A stretch of DNA of 64,000 nt, taken from assembly GCA_003868215.1 (NCBI GenBank), contig QWDQ01000048.1, positions 147,607 to 211,606 of the forward strand, in the 5' to 3' direction. The notes beneath the pieces are model-generated. The model saw only the letters and a list, made by a program, of their open reading frames with translations. It was not told where the DNA came from and searched no databases. Shown piece by piece: positions 10,367 to 22,499 of this stretch. The stretch is from Pseudophaeomoniella oleicola (Eukaryota; Ascomycota; Eurotiomycetes; Phaeomoniellales; Phaeomoniellaceae). How positions within the stretch are numbered: the first letter of the stretch is position 1; the number at the start of each line of letters is the position of its first letter. A program made the position numbers and the translations under genes.

Positions 10367-11267
10367 CCCTTTGCTTGACCTTAACATAGAAGAAGTATTT
10401 TTCCTTATATTTCTTCAAAGCCCGTTTTGCTGTATGTATGTATGTATGTATGTATGTATGTATGTATTTATGTATGTATGTATTTATGTCTGTATAGTCG
10501 AGAATATCAGGTAGGTAGGTAGCGAGCTATTGAATGCCTGTGACAGTACTGACACACTCATCCATCTCCCCATTCATTCATTAAACACCGTACATGCGCC
10601 TGGTTACTCTTTTCTTTCCAATTTCCCCCCCCCCCTCTCATTTTCAAGAGATACGTACGTATAAAGAGGGAAAAAAGTGGGAGGCCTGCCTAACTTGGGA
10701 GGAACAGACAGGCACGTAGGACATACATCACCACCAAATATCAAAATTTATATACTATTGTTACCTTGCTACCCTACCTACCTTAGGTAACCTACCTACC
10801 TACTTAATGCTATGCTATGCTATGCAAAAGATCAATCAAGGAAAACCTTCGAATACGACATAAGAAGTCGAAGCAAAAGCAAGAAACCAAAATAAAAGGG
10901 GGTTAATACAGAAATAAGGAGAAATTGGTCGTAAAAAACTTCATTTCATTTCGAGGTTTGCATATAGGAGCAAGTCTTCTCCAATGGCTGTTTGCGCCCG
11001 AGTTCCGGGGTGATGCCCATTTCTCTCTCTCTCTCTCTCCCTGTGGGCTATCCGATGAGACGTGAAATGGCGAGACGAGATGGACGTCTTGGGTAGTGCT
11101 CGGGTTGGAGAAGCCTGATAAGCGCTGCATCGAATGGAATTGGCGTTGAATGCCGGTGATGGAGGTAGTGATGAGCATGATTCCAGAGTTCGACTGTCGT
11201 ATAACAACTCTGAGGTTATATTAGGCTCGTGGTCGTTATTGCATTCACTGTCTCTGTCCAGGTCTCG
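10367..11267. repeat. Spacer with microsatellites
   Basis: No gene seen. It contains a (GTAT)n run at about 10431-10496, a poly-C tract near 10625-10635, a CCTA/CTAC-rich tract at about 10765-10805 and a (CT)n run at 11022-11040. The ZIP and SDR genes converge on this spacer, so it probably holds two 3' UTRs. Confidence 0.7.
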
Positions 11268-12585
11268 TCAAGGCCACCATCCCATTCTCTCATAACTAGC
11301 CACCATCTCTCTTACCCCTTGCGCATCGAGCTTTTCCCTCTCGTACTTGAAGCCTGTAGCTTTCTCAAATGCCTCTCCGTCCATACTCAAGTCCCGCTCT
11401 TTAAGCAGCTCCTTCTCCAAGAAAGGGCTCAATCTACAATTCAATATATTCTTCTCCTTCAGCATTTCTGCCCATGGAGTTAAAACGTCTTCATTTAGGT
11501 CATCCACCACATAATCCAAATTGAGCTTTGCAAATTGAGAGATCAATTGCCCCTGAAATCCAGTCTTGATCCCGAAAACCTCAGAAATGACATTCGCGAG
11601 CGTACCTTGAGATGTAGCACCATGGTCGACAATGTTGAAGACGGGCACATGAGGTAGAGGTCCTGGTTCACCTGAAGACGAAATAGAAGGTCGCCGAGGT
11701 GGCGCTGGGGTTGAGTCGGCAGATGGTGCAGCTGGCAATTTGGCCCGATATTCTGCCGCAGTCCACAATGCGCGAGCAGCGTCAAGGACATGCACGGTGT
11801 TCGTCCGTAATTCCTGTGTCCACAGCCACTTCAATTCGAGATCGAGTTCTTTGTACACGCGACCCATACATAGAGCCTTGGCGATGTAACCGTTATCATA
11901 CTCACCATAGACGTGAGGGAAGCGAAGTATTATCAGGTTGAGTCCATCGACTTTGCTCAAGTCCACTTCGGTTTGTAGTTTCGACTTCGACAGCTTGAGC
12001 CAGGGCTTCAACTTGTCGGATTCTTTCTTGGGATTTCTCGACGGCGTGTATACCATCCCTGTGCTTACTTCGACAAAAACCTTGACCTTTCGTTTCGCGG
12101 CTTCACGGCCCAGAGTCATTGACAAGTCGTAGGAGCGCAGTTTGTATATTTCGTGAGTTTGCGACAATGCTGTTTCTCCTCCCAGATTGAAGACGTAGTC
12201 CCACGACTCTCTACCCGGTGGTGGTTCGAATATACGATCCATCGACGTCTCGCGCGATGCATCGGCTTGAATGAAGTTGGCGGGCGTGCATGCCTCCGAG
12301 AATTCAGGGGCTAACCACGCAAGTTGCGGCAGGACTTTGTCAACGAGTCGTATGTGTGAGGCGAGGTTATTGTCGTGGATGTGCTTTGCGAGAAAGCGAC
12401 CGATGAAGCCTGCAGGATGATCGTGTTAATGCGCATTCTCTATGGGTGTGGTCTGTCCGGTTGATCTGGAGGGGTAAGGTGGCTATGGATAGGGATCAGG
12501 GGTTATAGATAGGCTCACCTAACCCGCCGACAATCAGCACGGATGGCTTATCGGCGTCGGTCTTTGGACCAGCATCATCCGCCAT
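11268..12585 (-). CDS. Atypical extended SDR (NAD-dependent epimerase/dehydratase-like), catalytic Tyr not conserved
   Basis: Two exons on the minus strand, 12585-12519 and 12409-11268 (intron 109 bp, GTGAGC...CTGCAG, phase 1), giving about 402 residues. The junction restores the Rossmann motif VLIVGGLGFIGRFLA, which strongly supports the splice. Further extended-SDR marks are FNLGGETALSQ, FVEVSTGMVY and LRFPHVYGEYDNGY. In the usual YxxSKxxxE active-site segment the Tyr position is Leu (KLSKSKLQTE), although Ser, Lys and Glu remain. A nucleotide-sugar or steroid epimerase role is therefore doubtful; it may be a cofactor-binding non-catalytic member. No signal peptide or membrane segment. Substrate unknown. 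Confidence 0.85.
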
Positions 12586-14229
12586 GATCCCGGGATGCTC
12601 TGCAGGTCAAGAAAGAAAAGAAGTGAATCTGCAGACGGTCGAAGTCGACCGCGGTCGGTGGATGGCGGGAAAATAGAGATCGAAGCACGAGCGCCGGTAA
12701 GTGGGATGATGTTGATGATGAGATGAAAGTTGAGGATACGATGGAATGGAAGGCAGGATTGAGCTTGAGCTTGAGCTTGATCTTGACCTTGACAAGCATT
12801 GAGTTTCATCCATGCTCCAAGGTTCTTTCCGCATGGTCAGTGTCTCGGTGTTCAGTACGTTAAGGAGCCCTAAGGATCTTGGACTTGGATAGTACGGAGT
12901 AGTACGGCAGTAAGTAGATTAATGGGCGCTCCACCATTGGTAATGCCATTAGTTGTACGGAGCAATAGATAGTAAATAGTAAATAGTAAATGCATTGATT
13001 GACTCATGGCCCACAAGGGAAGGGAACGCGGCTCACGGCTGTGCCCGTGGCATACTACGTACACAGCTCGAGACAGGATGATGATGGGGTGATGGGGTGA
13101 TGGGGTGATGGAGTGATGTCTTTAGGGTAACAGTCTCGGTGGCATAGGTGTACTTCGTAGTAGGGATATAAGTGGCCCAGCGTACACAGTATACAGTAAA
13201 TGAGAAGCAAGTCCAATATCCGACATCCTCCATTCGGAGCATTGCGATGGAGACAAACAAGTGTCCGGTGTGAAGTGTGAGGTGTACGATGTAACAATAA
13301 TAGAGCCTCTAGGCAGCGGGATATTGGATCGAGCACAATGACCACATGTCGATTCATGCCCAAACAATTCCTTTGTCTCGACGACGCCAACTTCCAATAG
13401 TTGAACCTTAGCCATCGACGCTAATTTCAGGTACACCAGCAACCCAACAGCAACAAGTCCAGCGAGCCAGCGAGACAGGTCGGACTGGAGATGGATCATG
13501 TAAGCGTCCAGATCATACTGTAACATATAAAGCGCCATAGAGCTAATCAAATACAAGTCAATCCGGCCATCTATAAAAACGACCCCAATTTCCCCCAACA
13601 CGCAGGCATCGGCTGTCGCAGAATAGCCGTGCAATCTCAAATGTGGTAATATACAGAATCTTCTAAAAGTACTGGCGCAATGCCCTAGGCGTCAGACGAT
13701 ATTCACTGACCCTCAATTGTATCTGGGGAACCCCCCTTGGACGCCGAACACAGACGCGAGATTAGGGTCGCCGTGTGTCGTATCATATATATCCATGAAA
13801 GGCTTCTCATGTCGCCCACATCAGCTCGCACCTTGATAACCCCTTCTGCGCTGCTCTACCACAAGAGAGCCTGCCTGAGTGCACCTATCTATCTCCTCAT
13901 CGGCTCTATCGTAGTACGAGTGGGGTGCAGTGTCACATACTCGCATACTAGATCTTCATCACCCCGCTATAATTGTCACCATCTAGCCAGGAGTAATCTG
14001 ACCCCATGAATCATCTAGACGCGCGCCATGTCTAGCGTTCCAATGAATACTCATAAGTATCCACATCCTCGACTCAGTCACTGACTGTCGATAAGAGTGC
14101 GCAGCCTGCCGCTTTTCGAAGGCTGCATCAAGCCAGGTGCTATGGGGATAGACGAACATCGCTATGCTAAGCGTGTGTGCTCGGTGTAGCCACGTGACAC
14201 TCGACTACGTTTAGATCAAAGAGGCAACG
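12586..14229. repeat. Intergenic with small tandem repeats
   Basis: Only short frames; no convincing gene. It holds a TTGAGC hexanucleotide run (about 12759-12795), a TGATGGGG array (about 13078-13117), TAGTAAA repeats near 12968-12990 and a TACTACGTA motif at 13053-13061. The part nearest 12586 should contain the SDR promoter. Confidence 0.6.
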
Positions 14230-17200
14230 TCAAGCCGAGTCGTCGAGGAGCGCCTCGACCTTGGCTACAAGTTCCGGAATTCGAAAAGGTTTCGCTACAA
14301 CATCGTCCTATGTGAATGTCAATGGCAAAACCAGATCGAGTGGTAGTAACTCTCCCTTACCATTCCAGATTCACGTGCCACTGCAACTTGTTCCATACGA
14401 GCGTTGGCTGTAATGGCGATGATAGGGACGTGGGATGAGATCTGCCCCTCAGACTCGAAGCGTCGAATTTCTCTTGTGGCAGCAGTACCATTCATTATCG
14501 GCATTTCTAACGTCCCCAAGTCAGCATTAAGAGTCTCCGCAGACTCTTACAACGCGCACTCACCAACGTCCATAAGGATCAGCGTCAACGGGATACCTGA
14601 CGCTTCATTACCCTTCCAAAACGTCGTTGTTTTGACAAACTCAACAGCTTCTTGGCCATTGTTGGCGAGGTAAACGGTCCAGTTCAGATTTTTGAGCTGT
14701 TGCCTGAGAACTTTTTGGTTCACTAGATTATCTTCGACAACCAGAACCTGGACGCTTATCCTTTCAAGGGACGTTGCTACCTGCCTTGGCGCAGGATGAA
14801 TGGGTATCGCCATGCCGCTGGGGGTTCCCACACGTTGCGGCGTGCCTGTTGTTTTGACACTCTCTGAAGGCGGGTCTACCCGCCGTGCTTTTATGCAGAA
14901 TGCAAACGTGCTCCCCTTGCCTGGTACGCTGGCGACCCCGATCTCACCACCTTGCAATTGTGTGAGTAATTTGGCAATGAACAGGCCCAGTCCAGAACCA
15001 CCGTATTGAGTGTGCGTTCGCGGTGAGGCTTGTGAGAATCGTTGAAACAGACTACTCATCTCCTGTTCACTCATACCGCGCCCAGTGTCTTCTACAACAA
15101 ATGTAAGATAGATCTGCTCTCCAAGTCCCCAGTCCTCTCGGAGTGTAGGGTCCTGTTCTTTTGCTTCCCGTGGCAACCATTGAACGCCGTATTTGTCCCC
15201 TATTGGGGCTGTTGAAGAAGCACCCAAGACGACTTCAATATTCCGAGTCTCTCCAGTTGCGGTGAATTTGATGGCGTTGGTACAGAGGTTGATCAATATC
15301 TGAAGAAGCCTGCTGGGGTCCATTTTCACCCAATCGACTCTCAATGCATGGAAGCTTTCATCCGTGATTATCCGCATTTTTATCTCGTTGGAGGCGAGCT
15401 CAGCTGCAAACATCTTGAGGCTTTGTTCGATAAGCGTCTGCACCTGCACTTCAACGGGGCTGATTTCCAGTCTGTTTGCATCCATCTTCGATAGGATGAG
15501 GACGTCATCAACTATACGTTTCTGGTGCTGCGCGCACAATGCAATAGTTGCGGCAGCGTCAATCGCAAACGCTATCTTTCCTTCTGCTCGGTCGAAATTC
15601 GGACCAGGAGACGAAGTTCCTGCGAGGGAAGTGATAGATGATTTCCGAGATGACAAGGAGTTATCATGTTGTTGATAAGACGTAAGGACTGATATGATGC
15701 CATCGGCAGACTGGAATATAGCGGAAAGCGGATTACGCATTTCATGACTGGTCATATCAATGAAACTGTCATCAATCAGCGGACGTATACAAAGGCCTCC
15801 TGCAGCAACACACTTTTCCTGTTGACGTTTGAGCTCTACAGCCTCCTCTCGTCGCTGCCTTTCCTGCTCCTCATTCCACTTCTGCCGACTGATATCCGTC
15901 ATACTAGCTTAGATTAGTCTGGCTATTGTGCTTCCTTGTTCTTCAAAGGGTTCTCACCAGCCAATCACGTAGTCAGCACCATCAATGGTCTGTATAGTGG
16001 CATCTGCAAGAACATAGGAAGGTCCATGGATGAGTTCACCTGTCACAGGGTCCGATCCTTTCCAGACTTTCCTCAAGCGAAGTTCAAACCTTCGTGGCCT
16101 CCGTTCCTTGATCAACATCTCCCACTCTCTTGTCATCAGCCCCTGGTGTTCATCCACCAAAACTTGCATCCATGACATGGGGGTCTGGTCGTTCTGATAC
16201 TTGTTATACTCTGTGAGATCGTACCATGTTGGATTAGCATAAAGGATTTCGCCTTCCAATGTGATGAGATATGCGCCCCTTTCGGCAAGTCAGCTGAACG
16301 ATGCACATCAAAGTATGCTGATCGACCTACACTGGAGCGACATTGAGCATGCCTTTAGCGACCTGTTCTCCATGAGCCGCTTCCAGCGTTCTCCTAGATG
16401 CCATGTTCAGTAGCATCACCGACGCCAATGATGACGAGATAGACCGACTTAATGAGCGTACAAAAGTCATGTACTCGGAATTTAAAGGAGCTCTTGTATT
16501 GACCCCAAGCACCAGAAGAGCCGCGGTTGTCTTTTGTGTGGTTGGCTCTATGGGACAAAGGACCACCTTGTCAGGAGGATCACCAAATCCGCGTCGCGAT
16601 GCTTCGTTAATGATATCATGCCTCAAATGCGGATTAATCTCGAACGTGACAAATTCTCCCAAGCGACATGCCTTTCGGAAAGCTGCCCTAAAATGTTCGT
16701 CCTGCAATAACTCTGCAACTGGCTTGCCATCATCGGATAAATTTATACCAACGGTTCCTTCTAACTTCGCGAACCTAAAATCTGTTTTGTCAACTTGGGG
16801 TGGATGTTCAGTGTCTTCTTCATGTTGTCGATCGGAGTCAACAGAGTAGACGATAGCGTAAGGTATATCGTAGAGATTATCATGGAGGGCGTCTATCATG
16901 CGAGAAAAGAAATCATTGATGTTCTGAACACCTGCAGTGTCCTCCGCCACTTTCATGATGCTCATCTGCCTTCGTGAGTTCACATAATCTTTGGTCACAT
17001 CGGTCAGAGGCTCATAGAAGCCTTCAACAGTACCATCATCTTCGAGAATGGGCTAAATCAAGACATCAGCTATGGCGGGCTGCGAGCAACTTCGGACTGA
17101 CCAGCATGCCCAGAGTGAAATATTTCTCTTCAAACCTGCCATTGAGTAGCAGATGGTACATTTGATGATCCTGACGAATGCCCTTACCGGTTTCGTAGCC

Positions 17201-18134
17201 AGTTTCCCAAAGAGAATCGACGAGTCTCCCCACGTCAGGCTGATCGTAGAGTTCCTTCCATGTCTCTCGGAAGGGTTGCCCAAGGCTTTTTGGATGCTTT
17301 CCAGCTACTAGTGGGAGATATGCCTCATTGTATATACCTAAAGCCTAGATGAGCCACTGCTACAGCCAATACTCCCGGAATTGTCTTACCGGCCAATTGA
17401 GGACCCCAGAAAAGAACTGCAGGGTGACGGTCGGAGATAAGTAGGTTCACCGCGGTTCGAAGCCGAGACGACCAATTTTGCATCGGTCCCAGTGCGGTGA
17501 GCGACCAGTCATGCTCCCGCAGCATTGTAATGTGAGCAGATGGGCAGTTTGGGGGCAACTCATGCGTAATGTCATGCCCAGGCGGCGTCTGAAATGGCAT
17601 GCCGCTCGAGCGATGGCTGTGCTTTCGTTTCCGTGCAGGTGGTTTCTCCTCATCTCCTTCGTTCCTCGGAATGCTGGACTCAATTGAGAGGCTCTTGCCA
17701 GCGCTTGTCGAGTGCACCGAGTCTCCCTGCCAATCTCTGCCCTGTACGGTTCGCAGAGATGAGACTTCAGTCCCACTTATTACCCTCCATCTCTCCTTGA
17801 TTGTTGAAGCTGACCAACTCATACCACGGTACATATGTCTTTTACTATCGAGTAGTGGAGAAGAAGCCCACTGGTAAAATGCATGCTGTACGCCATTTTC
17901 GAGAGAGGAATCGTTGTCTTGGAAGGTGCTGCGAAATACTGCGTTGGTATAGAGGAGACGGTCGGATTCTGGAGAGCGCATGAGATCGACTACCATGGCT
18001 GGCCTACTATCAACGTCTAGATATTGGTGCAGGCCAATTGAAGTCCAATCATCCTGTTTCTGTACTGCTTCCCATTGCATCCGAGAGTCATTGCCGGGTT
18101 TGGCTGACGACGGCGGAGATTGAGAAAGAGACAT
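14230..18134 (-). CDS. Hybrid sensor histidine kinase with PAS domains and C-terminal receiver
   Basis: Seven exons on the minus strand: 18134-17390, 17337-17102, 17052-16331, 16278-15958, 15903-14564, 14506-14361, 14307-14230. All are phase-consistent, with introns of 49-57 bp and a total of about 1195 residues. N-terminal PAS-like regions occur near residues 30-75 and 210-330 (LFWGPQLAGIYNEAYLPL spans the first junction). A GAF-like stretch is followed by a PAS around LEGEILYANPTWYDLTEYN. The HisKA box is SHEMRNPLSAIF with His about 728. The ATPase has N-box NLCTNAIKFT, DTGRGMS and GSGLGLFIAKL. The receiver has VVEDNLVN, phospho-acceptor Asp about 1120 in LILMDVEMPIMNG (across an intron) and the conserved Lys in VAKPF. 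No transmembrane helix is evident, so it is probably cytosolic. Family role: multistep phosphorelay to an Ypd1-like protein. All catalytic boxes are present. Confidence 0.92.
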
Positions 18135-19087
18135 GCGTAGGAAGGCTATGAGCCCATATCCTCATCGTCAGCAGTGCGTCGCAGTGGCTACTTTACAATT
18201 TGTACGCGACGTCTTAGACTCGTAGTCGTAGTAATAGCTATCGAGGGCACTTCGGATTCAGTTCGCTTTGTATGATTCTGGCACTGGACAACAACAGGAA
18301 CGAGGGTCTCCTAGGTATCAGAAGCCACAAGTCCTTAGGAAGAGAGTTAAGAAAGATATACGGAAGTAATAGCCTGGAGAGGAAGTTCTTGCCGCGAAGA
18401 ATGGCCACGCAGTAAAGTCGATCATGACCTCGATGGATTGCTTTAAGAGGCGCACTTTGACTTTCACGGAAAGTTCACACCTCTCCAAACGTCAACTTTC
18501 GCATAAGATGATACATGAGATGGATGACATAAGGTCTGTCTGATGTACTTGCCAGAGGATGAAGGTACATTTGTATTCAATGCAGTATCTGATAGCGTCC
18601 GGAATTGTGTTAACTCCATGTTGTTATTCATCAGAAGAATCATCTACATGGAAAATATTACTGGGCTACTCCGGATCATGGGAATGTGAGCAGCCCGATC
18701 GCATCTTGCAAGGATTAGACGGGTGACTAGGTAGCTAGGTTCATATGAACAAGAGAACTAGCATTCGGCTGCTTTATTCTAGCCAAAGAGGATTACCCAG
18801 TCTATCGATCGGATCTTACCTAATCTTAGCCTGTGCGGCTATTATAGGGCCTGCGAATCAAAGCATATGCCAGACTGCGATATAACATGGTAGCGGCGTC
18901 AGGGAATGGCTCTTGATACCACCAATGGATAACAGATATTGCATAATATAGTCCAGTCCTGGGTTTCATCTCCTATAGCCCTATTCCAGACTCAGCTGGC
19001 TTGAGTGATGAATCACGCTTTCCATATGACGTGCTCGATCGGACATAAATCATCTTACGATCAAAAAAAATCCTCCATCAATAAGAT
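18135..19087. other. Intergenic, histidine kinase promoter side
   Basis: About 950 bp upstream of the kinase and downstream of the aminopeptidase. I see no ORF with coding character, no RNA gene and no clear repeat. Confidence 0.6.
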
Positions 19088-20742
19088 TCATTCTGCAAAA
19101 ATAGTCTGTTCCAACGTTCCATAGTGTTGAAAGAAGCTCTTGAACAACCGGATCGCATAACCAACATCCTCGGTACCACCCGTCTCTCTGATGCTGTGCA
19201 TACTTAGCTGCGGGTTACCCAGATCTAGAGCCTTGACTCCTAATTTAGCTGCCATCATGGGTCCAATGGTGCTACCGCAGAGGGAGTCGTTTCGAATGAC
19301 AAAAAGTTGGAGTGGAACGCCCGTTGTGTCTCTGTCACTTAAAGGAGCGGCTTTCCTCGCGATCTCCTGGATCAAGGCAATCCCGACAGAGTTGGTAGTA
19401 TATTTGGCATTGGCATTGATCTTAAGGACAGGGCCTTTGTTCATCTGAGGCCTGTGATCAGGCTCGTATCTCCCTGCGTAATTTGGGTTCACCGAGTGAG
19501 CCATATCGGCCGAAATAAGGAATGAGCTTGCCAATGATTGCTCGTAAACAGTTGATAGATCAGGATCAACAGTCTTGTCGTAGGACTTGTCTGAATCGCC
19601 GTCTTCGAAATGGTTGGGGGGCAACACAGAAAGCCGTCTCAAGACGGCGGGGAGCAAATGTGAATCGGCGCCCTGTGTCGTGGTGCTGCCAATTTCCTCG
19701 TTATCAAAGCAAGCAATAAGTCGGATCGTGGGGTCTTCGTCGAGAGCAGCTGCATCAGCAAGAGACTCTAACATACCTATGGTTGCGCAGTAGGTCTGAT
19801 TGAGGTTATCCTGTCGGGCAGAAAAGATGAATTCGTCTTGAAGACCTCCGAGGCAGGCCTTCTGAGTATCGAAAAGAACGATCTCAAAATCGACAACATC
19901 ATCTGGCGAGACTCCTGCATCCTTTGCGATCAGCTCGACAATATGAGAATGGTGGCGCTGCGTAGCTGCTTTAAGTGGTGCGAATTCCTCTGTTCCTGAT
20001 GTACTATCGCCCTGCTCATCACTCTTCAATTTCAGCTCATCTTTCCTCTTAAGCTCGGCATCGATCAGTCCGGCGATGGGGAATAATTGGTCTTGCTTGT
20101 TGAATTCGAATTTCTCCTGGCGATCAAAGTGAATTGCCAACGTCGGTATCCGCAGTACTGCAGAGTGTAAGTGGGATGATGCAGCACGACAGCCACCGAG
20201 GAAAACATACTCGGTTTGCTAATATGTACCAGTTTTGAAATGATCGAACCCGCACTCTCCTTGACCATCACCCGCCCTGCCAGGCCCAAGTCTCTGTCAA
20301 ACCAGGTGTGCCACAACCCACCGCCGTAAGTCTCAACTCCGACTTGCAAGTAGCCACTCCCTTCTTTCTTGCTCACTGGCTTCAGCCGCAACGTGGGAGA
20401 ATCGGTGTGTGCGCCAATCATGGCTACTGGATTTCCGGGTTTCCACTTCTTGCCAACGGCGAAAGCGACAATTGTTGAACCGTTCCGGGTCAGTACATAC
20501 TTCCCACCTGGCTTGCATAGTGACGACCAGGATTCTTTCTCCTAGAGAAGCACAGAGTCAGTGGCGATCCTCGATATGGAATTCCGGAAAGTGTAGGTGA
20601 ACGTCTGACGTACACTAATCTCTTTGAACCCAGCTTGCACAAGTCTCTGCTTGGAGTTGCGAACGGCATGAAACGGAGTTGGAGAGGCATTCACATATTC
20701 AAGGAAACCCTCTGCCGCCGCTGTCTGTATCACACGACTCAT
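19088..20742 (-). CDS. Aspartyl aminopeptidase, M18 family
   Basis: Three exons on the minus strand: 20742-20614, 20541-20211, 20157-19088 (introns 72 and 53 bp), giving about 509 residues. ATG 20742 gives MSRVIQTAAAEGF and then FLEYVNASPTPFHAV, the usual M18 start; the frame upstream of it has no ATG before a stop. Zinc and catalytic motifs: GAHTDSPTLRLKP (His88, Asp90), CFDNEEIGS (Glu-Glu pair), ISADMAHSVNPNY and the C-terminal MHSIRE. The second junction restores KPILRIPTLAIHF. Family knowledge: a dimetallic, multimeric cytosolic enzyme that removes N-terminal Asp/Glu; yeast Ape4 is also delivered to the vacuole. The length matches DNPEP/Ape4 (~490-510). All metal ligands appear to be present. 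No unusual features. Confidence 0.94.
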
Positions 20743-22499
20743 ATTGGCAGTGTTCTGCAACGCCTGTCGAACAGTATAAGGATATTGATCCGACCCACGG
20801 GACGTCACGATGAGTTCAACGTCAAAAAGATTGTGGTTGAGAGGACGGAAACGTCAAGAGATACTATTCTGCTAAATATGTATCGAGCTGTCAAGACGTC
20901 AGAGCGTCCGTCAGTCAAGGCTTGGGGGAGCTCGCCTACCAGGCGGATATTCCCGCGCTCAGCTTGATTGCATAATACCCGAGGTACAACATAAGGTAGC
21001 TTCATGCTTCATCACGTAGTTCAAGTCATAACTACTACGTACTCGCCTAATATTATCCTCTGAGCAGCAAAGTGAGTACCTAGATAGTTACAGTAGGTAT
21101 GGCATAATGAGAGGTCACTACCTCCTAGATAACATATACCTCTTCGTCCTGTCAGTACTCTTGCTGTTGCACAATTGAGTACAGCTGGTACGTTTTGGGT
21201 CCCCTTAATTACTAAAGAGCATACTACGTAATTAGTAAGGTACCTAGGTAGGTAGGGAGGGAGATAAAAGGGACCTAAATCTGGACCGTGCGAGTGTAAC
21301 TACTACGTACTGTATCTTGACGTGTCCATAGTAAACACGCCTAAGGCACGACCACTGGCGCCGCAGAACCCGAACTTATCGCCAAAACCGAAATAGTTCA
21401 GCGGCTCCAATGCTCCTAGGGCTTCTGCAAGCCAATTGTTACACCACCCCTCGCGTCTATCTAAACCATCCCTTCCATCCACGACAACCTTGGATGACAA
21501 TATTGACAACCCGCCCGTTCTTCAGGTCTCCCACTTCTCCTCCATTGACGTGCACCGCGACCTTTGTTTTGCTTCATCGTGTGTCACCTTTTGACTACTG
21601 TGACCGCGTACCGTGACTGTGATCGCGCGACACCTCAACAGCGAAATGGCTAACGAATCTTATCCCTACCTAAATGTTGAGATGGATTGTCGTGATAGAC
21701 TCATCCGAGTACAACCTATGATACTGGACAAGCAAATTGAGGTTTGGAGAAAGTTGAAATGATTGTGAGAAAAGCAAGCAAGGGTTCTTGTCTTGTCCAT
21801 TGTTGGTTCTCATTCCACGTACCGTTATGTGTATGCTCGTAGAGACAATGGCCATTCTCAGTGCAAGGTCACTAAGAAACCCTTTAACTTAGCAAGGGTC
21901 GCTTTTCGTAGTAGTCGTAAGGTAATTAATTAGTTTTGGATAGGGATGGGCGATGGGACTGGGACTGGACTGGGATTGGGACTGCGAGACTGGCTCACTG
22001 GCTCACTGGGACTGGGACTGGCGACGATCCCGTTGACCCACGCTAAACCACTTCCGCTTCCAGCGCATCTTCCTGCCTCTCGACTTTCCCTGGCCGACCG
22101 TACAGTATCAATATCACTATCGTGAACTGCCACAACCACCAATCCCACCTCCACCTGGCGACTGTATCTCCTCAGACCAAACCTAGGCCTCATATTGCAA
22201 CAGCGTCACTTGAGCGCAGCGCTTGTTATACGCCAAATATCCGAGTTGAAGTTGCCTGGAGCTGTAGCCGACATTCCAACCAGTTTCACTAGCTACCTAA
22301 CTCACTTCGAGAGGGGCTAACGCATCAGCAAGGCGACGAACATAGAATCTACTCGCACGACATCGCCTCAGATCTTCTTCTTCGACTTCGGCGGACATTA
22401 CTAGAACTATCACGATCTCCACGAATTGTCGTTGCGCAAACGATCGGCGGTCCAGAGCGGACCAGTCAGTCCAGCTCTCGGAAGCGCTGAGCTAGAAAC
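20743..22499. repeat. Divergent intergenic region with palindromic motifs and a GGGACT repeat
   Basis: 1.76 kb between the divergent aminopeptidase and cdh1 genes. TACTACGTA-type motifs occur near 21033, 21222 and 21300, and a perfect TACCTAGGTA lies at 21241-21250. A degenerate GGGACT/GGCTCACT tandem run covers about 21953-22021. No gene or RNA is seen. The final ~250 bp is probably the cdh1 leader. Confidence 0.65.

Noticed and set aside
9886-10389. 167-codon plus-strand frame inside the ZIP gene, plus long minus-strand frames over the same segment
   Set aside because: Arg/Pro/His-rich shadow caused by the high GC content of the ZIP coding sequence; the ZIP frame has full family motifs.
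13055-14009. Several 90-170 codon frames between the SDR and the histidine kinase
   Set aside because: They overlap one another on both strands and include short tandem repeats; no protein character.
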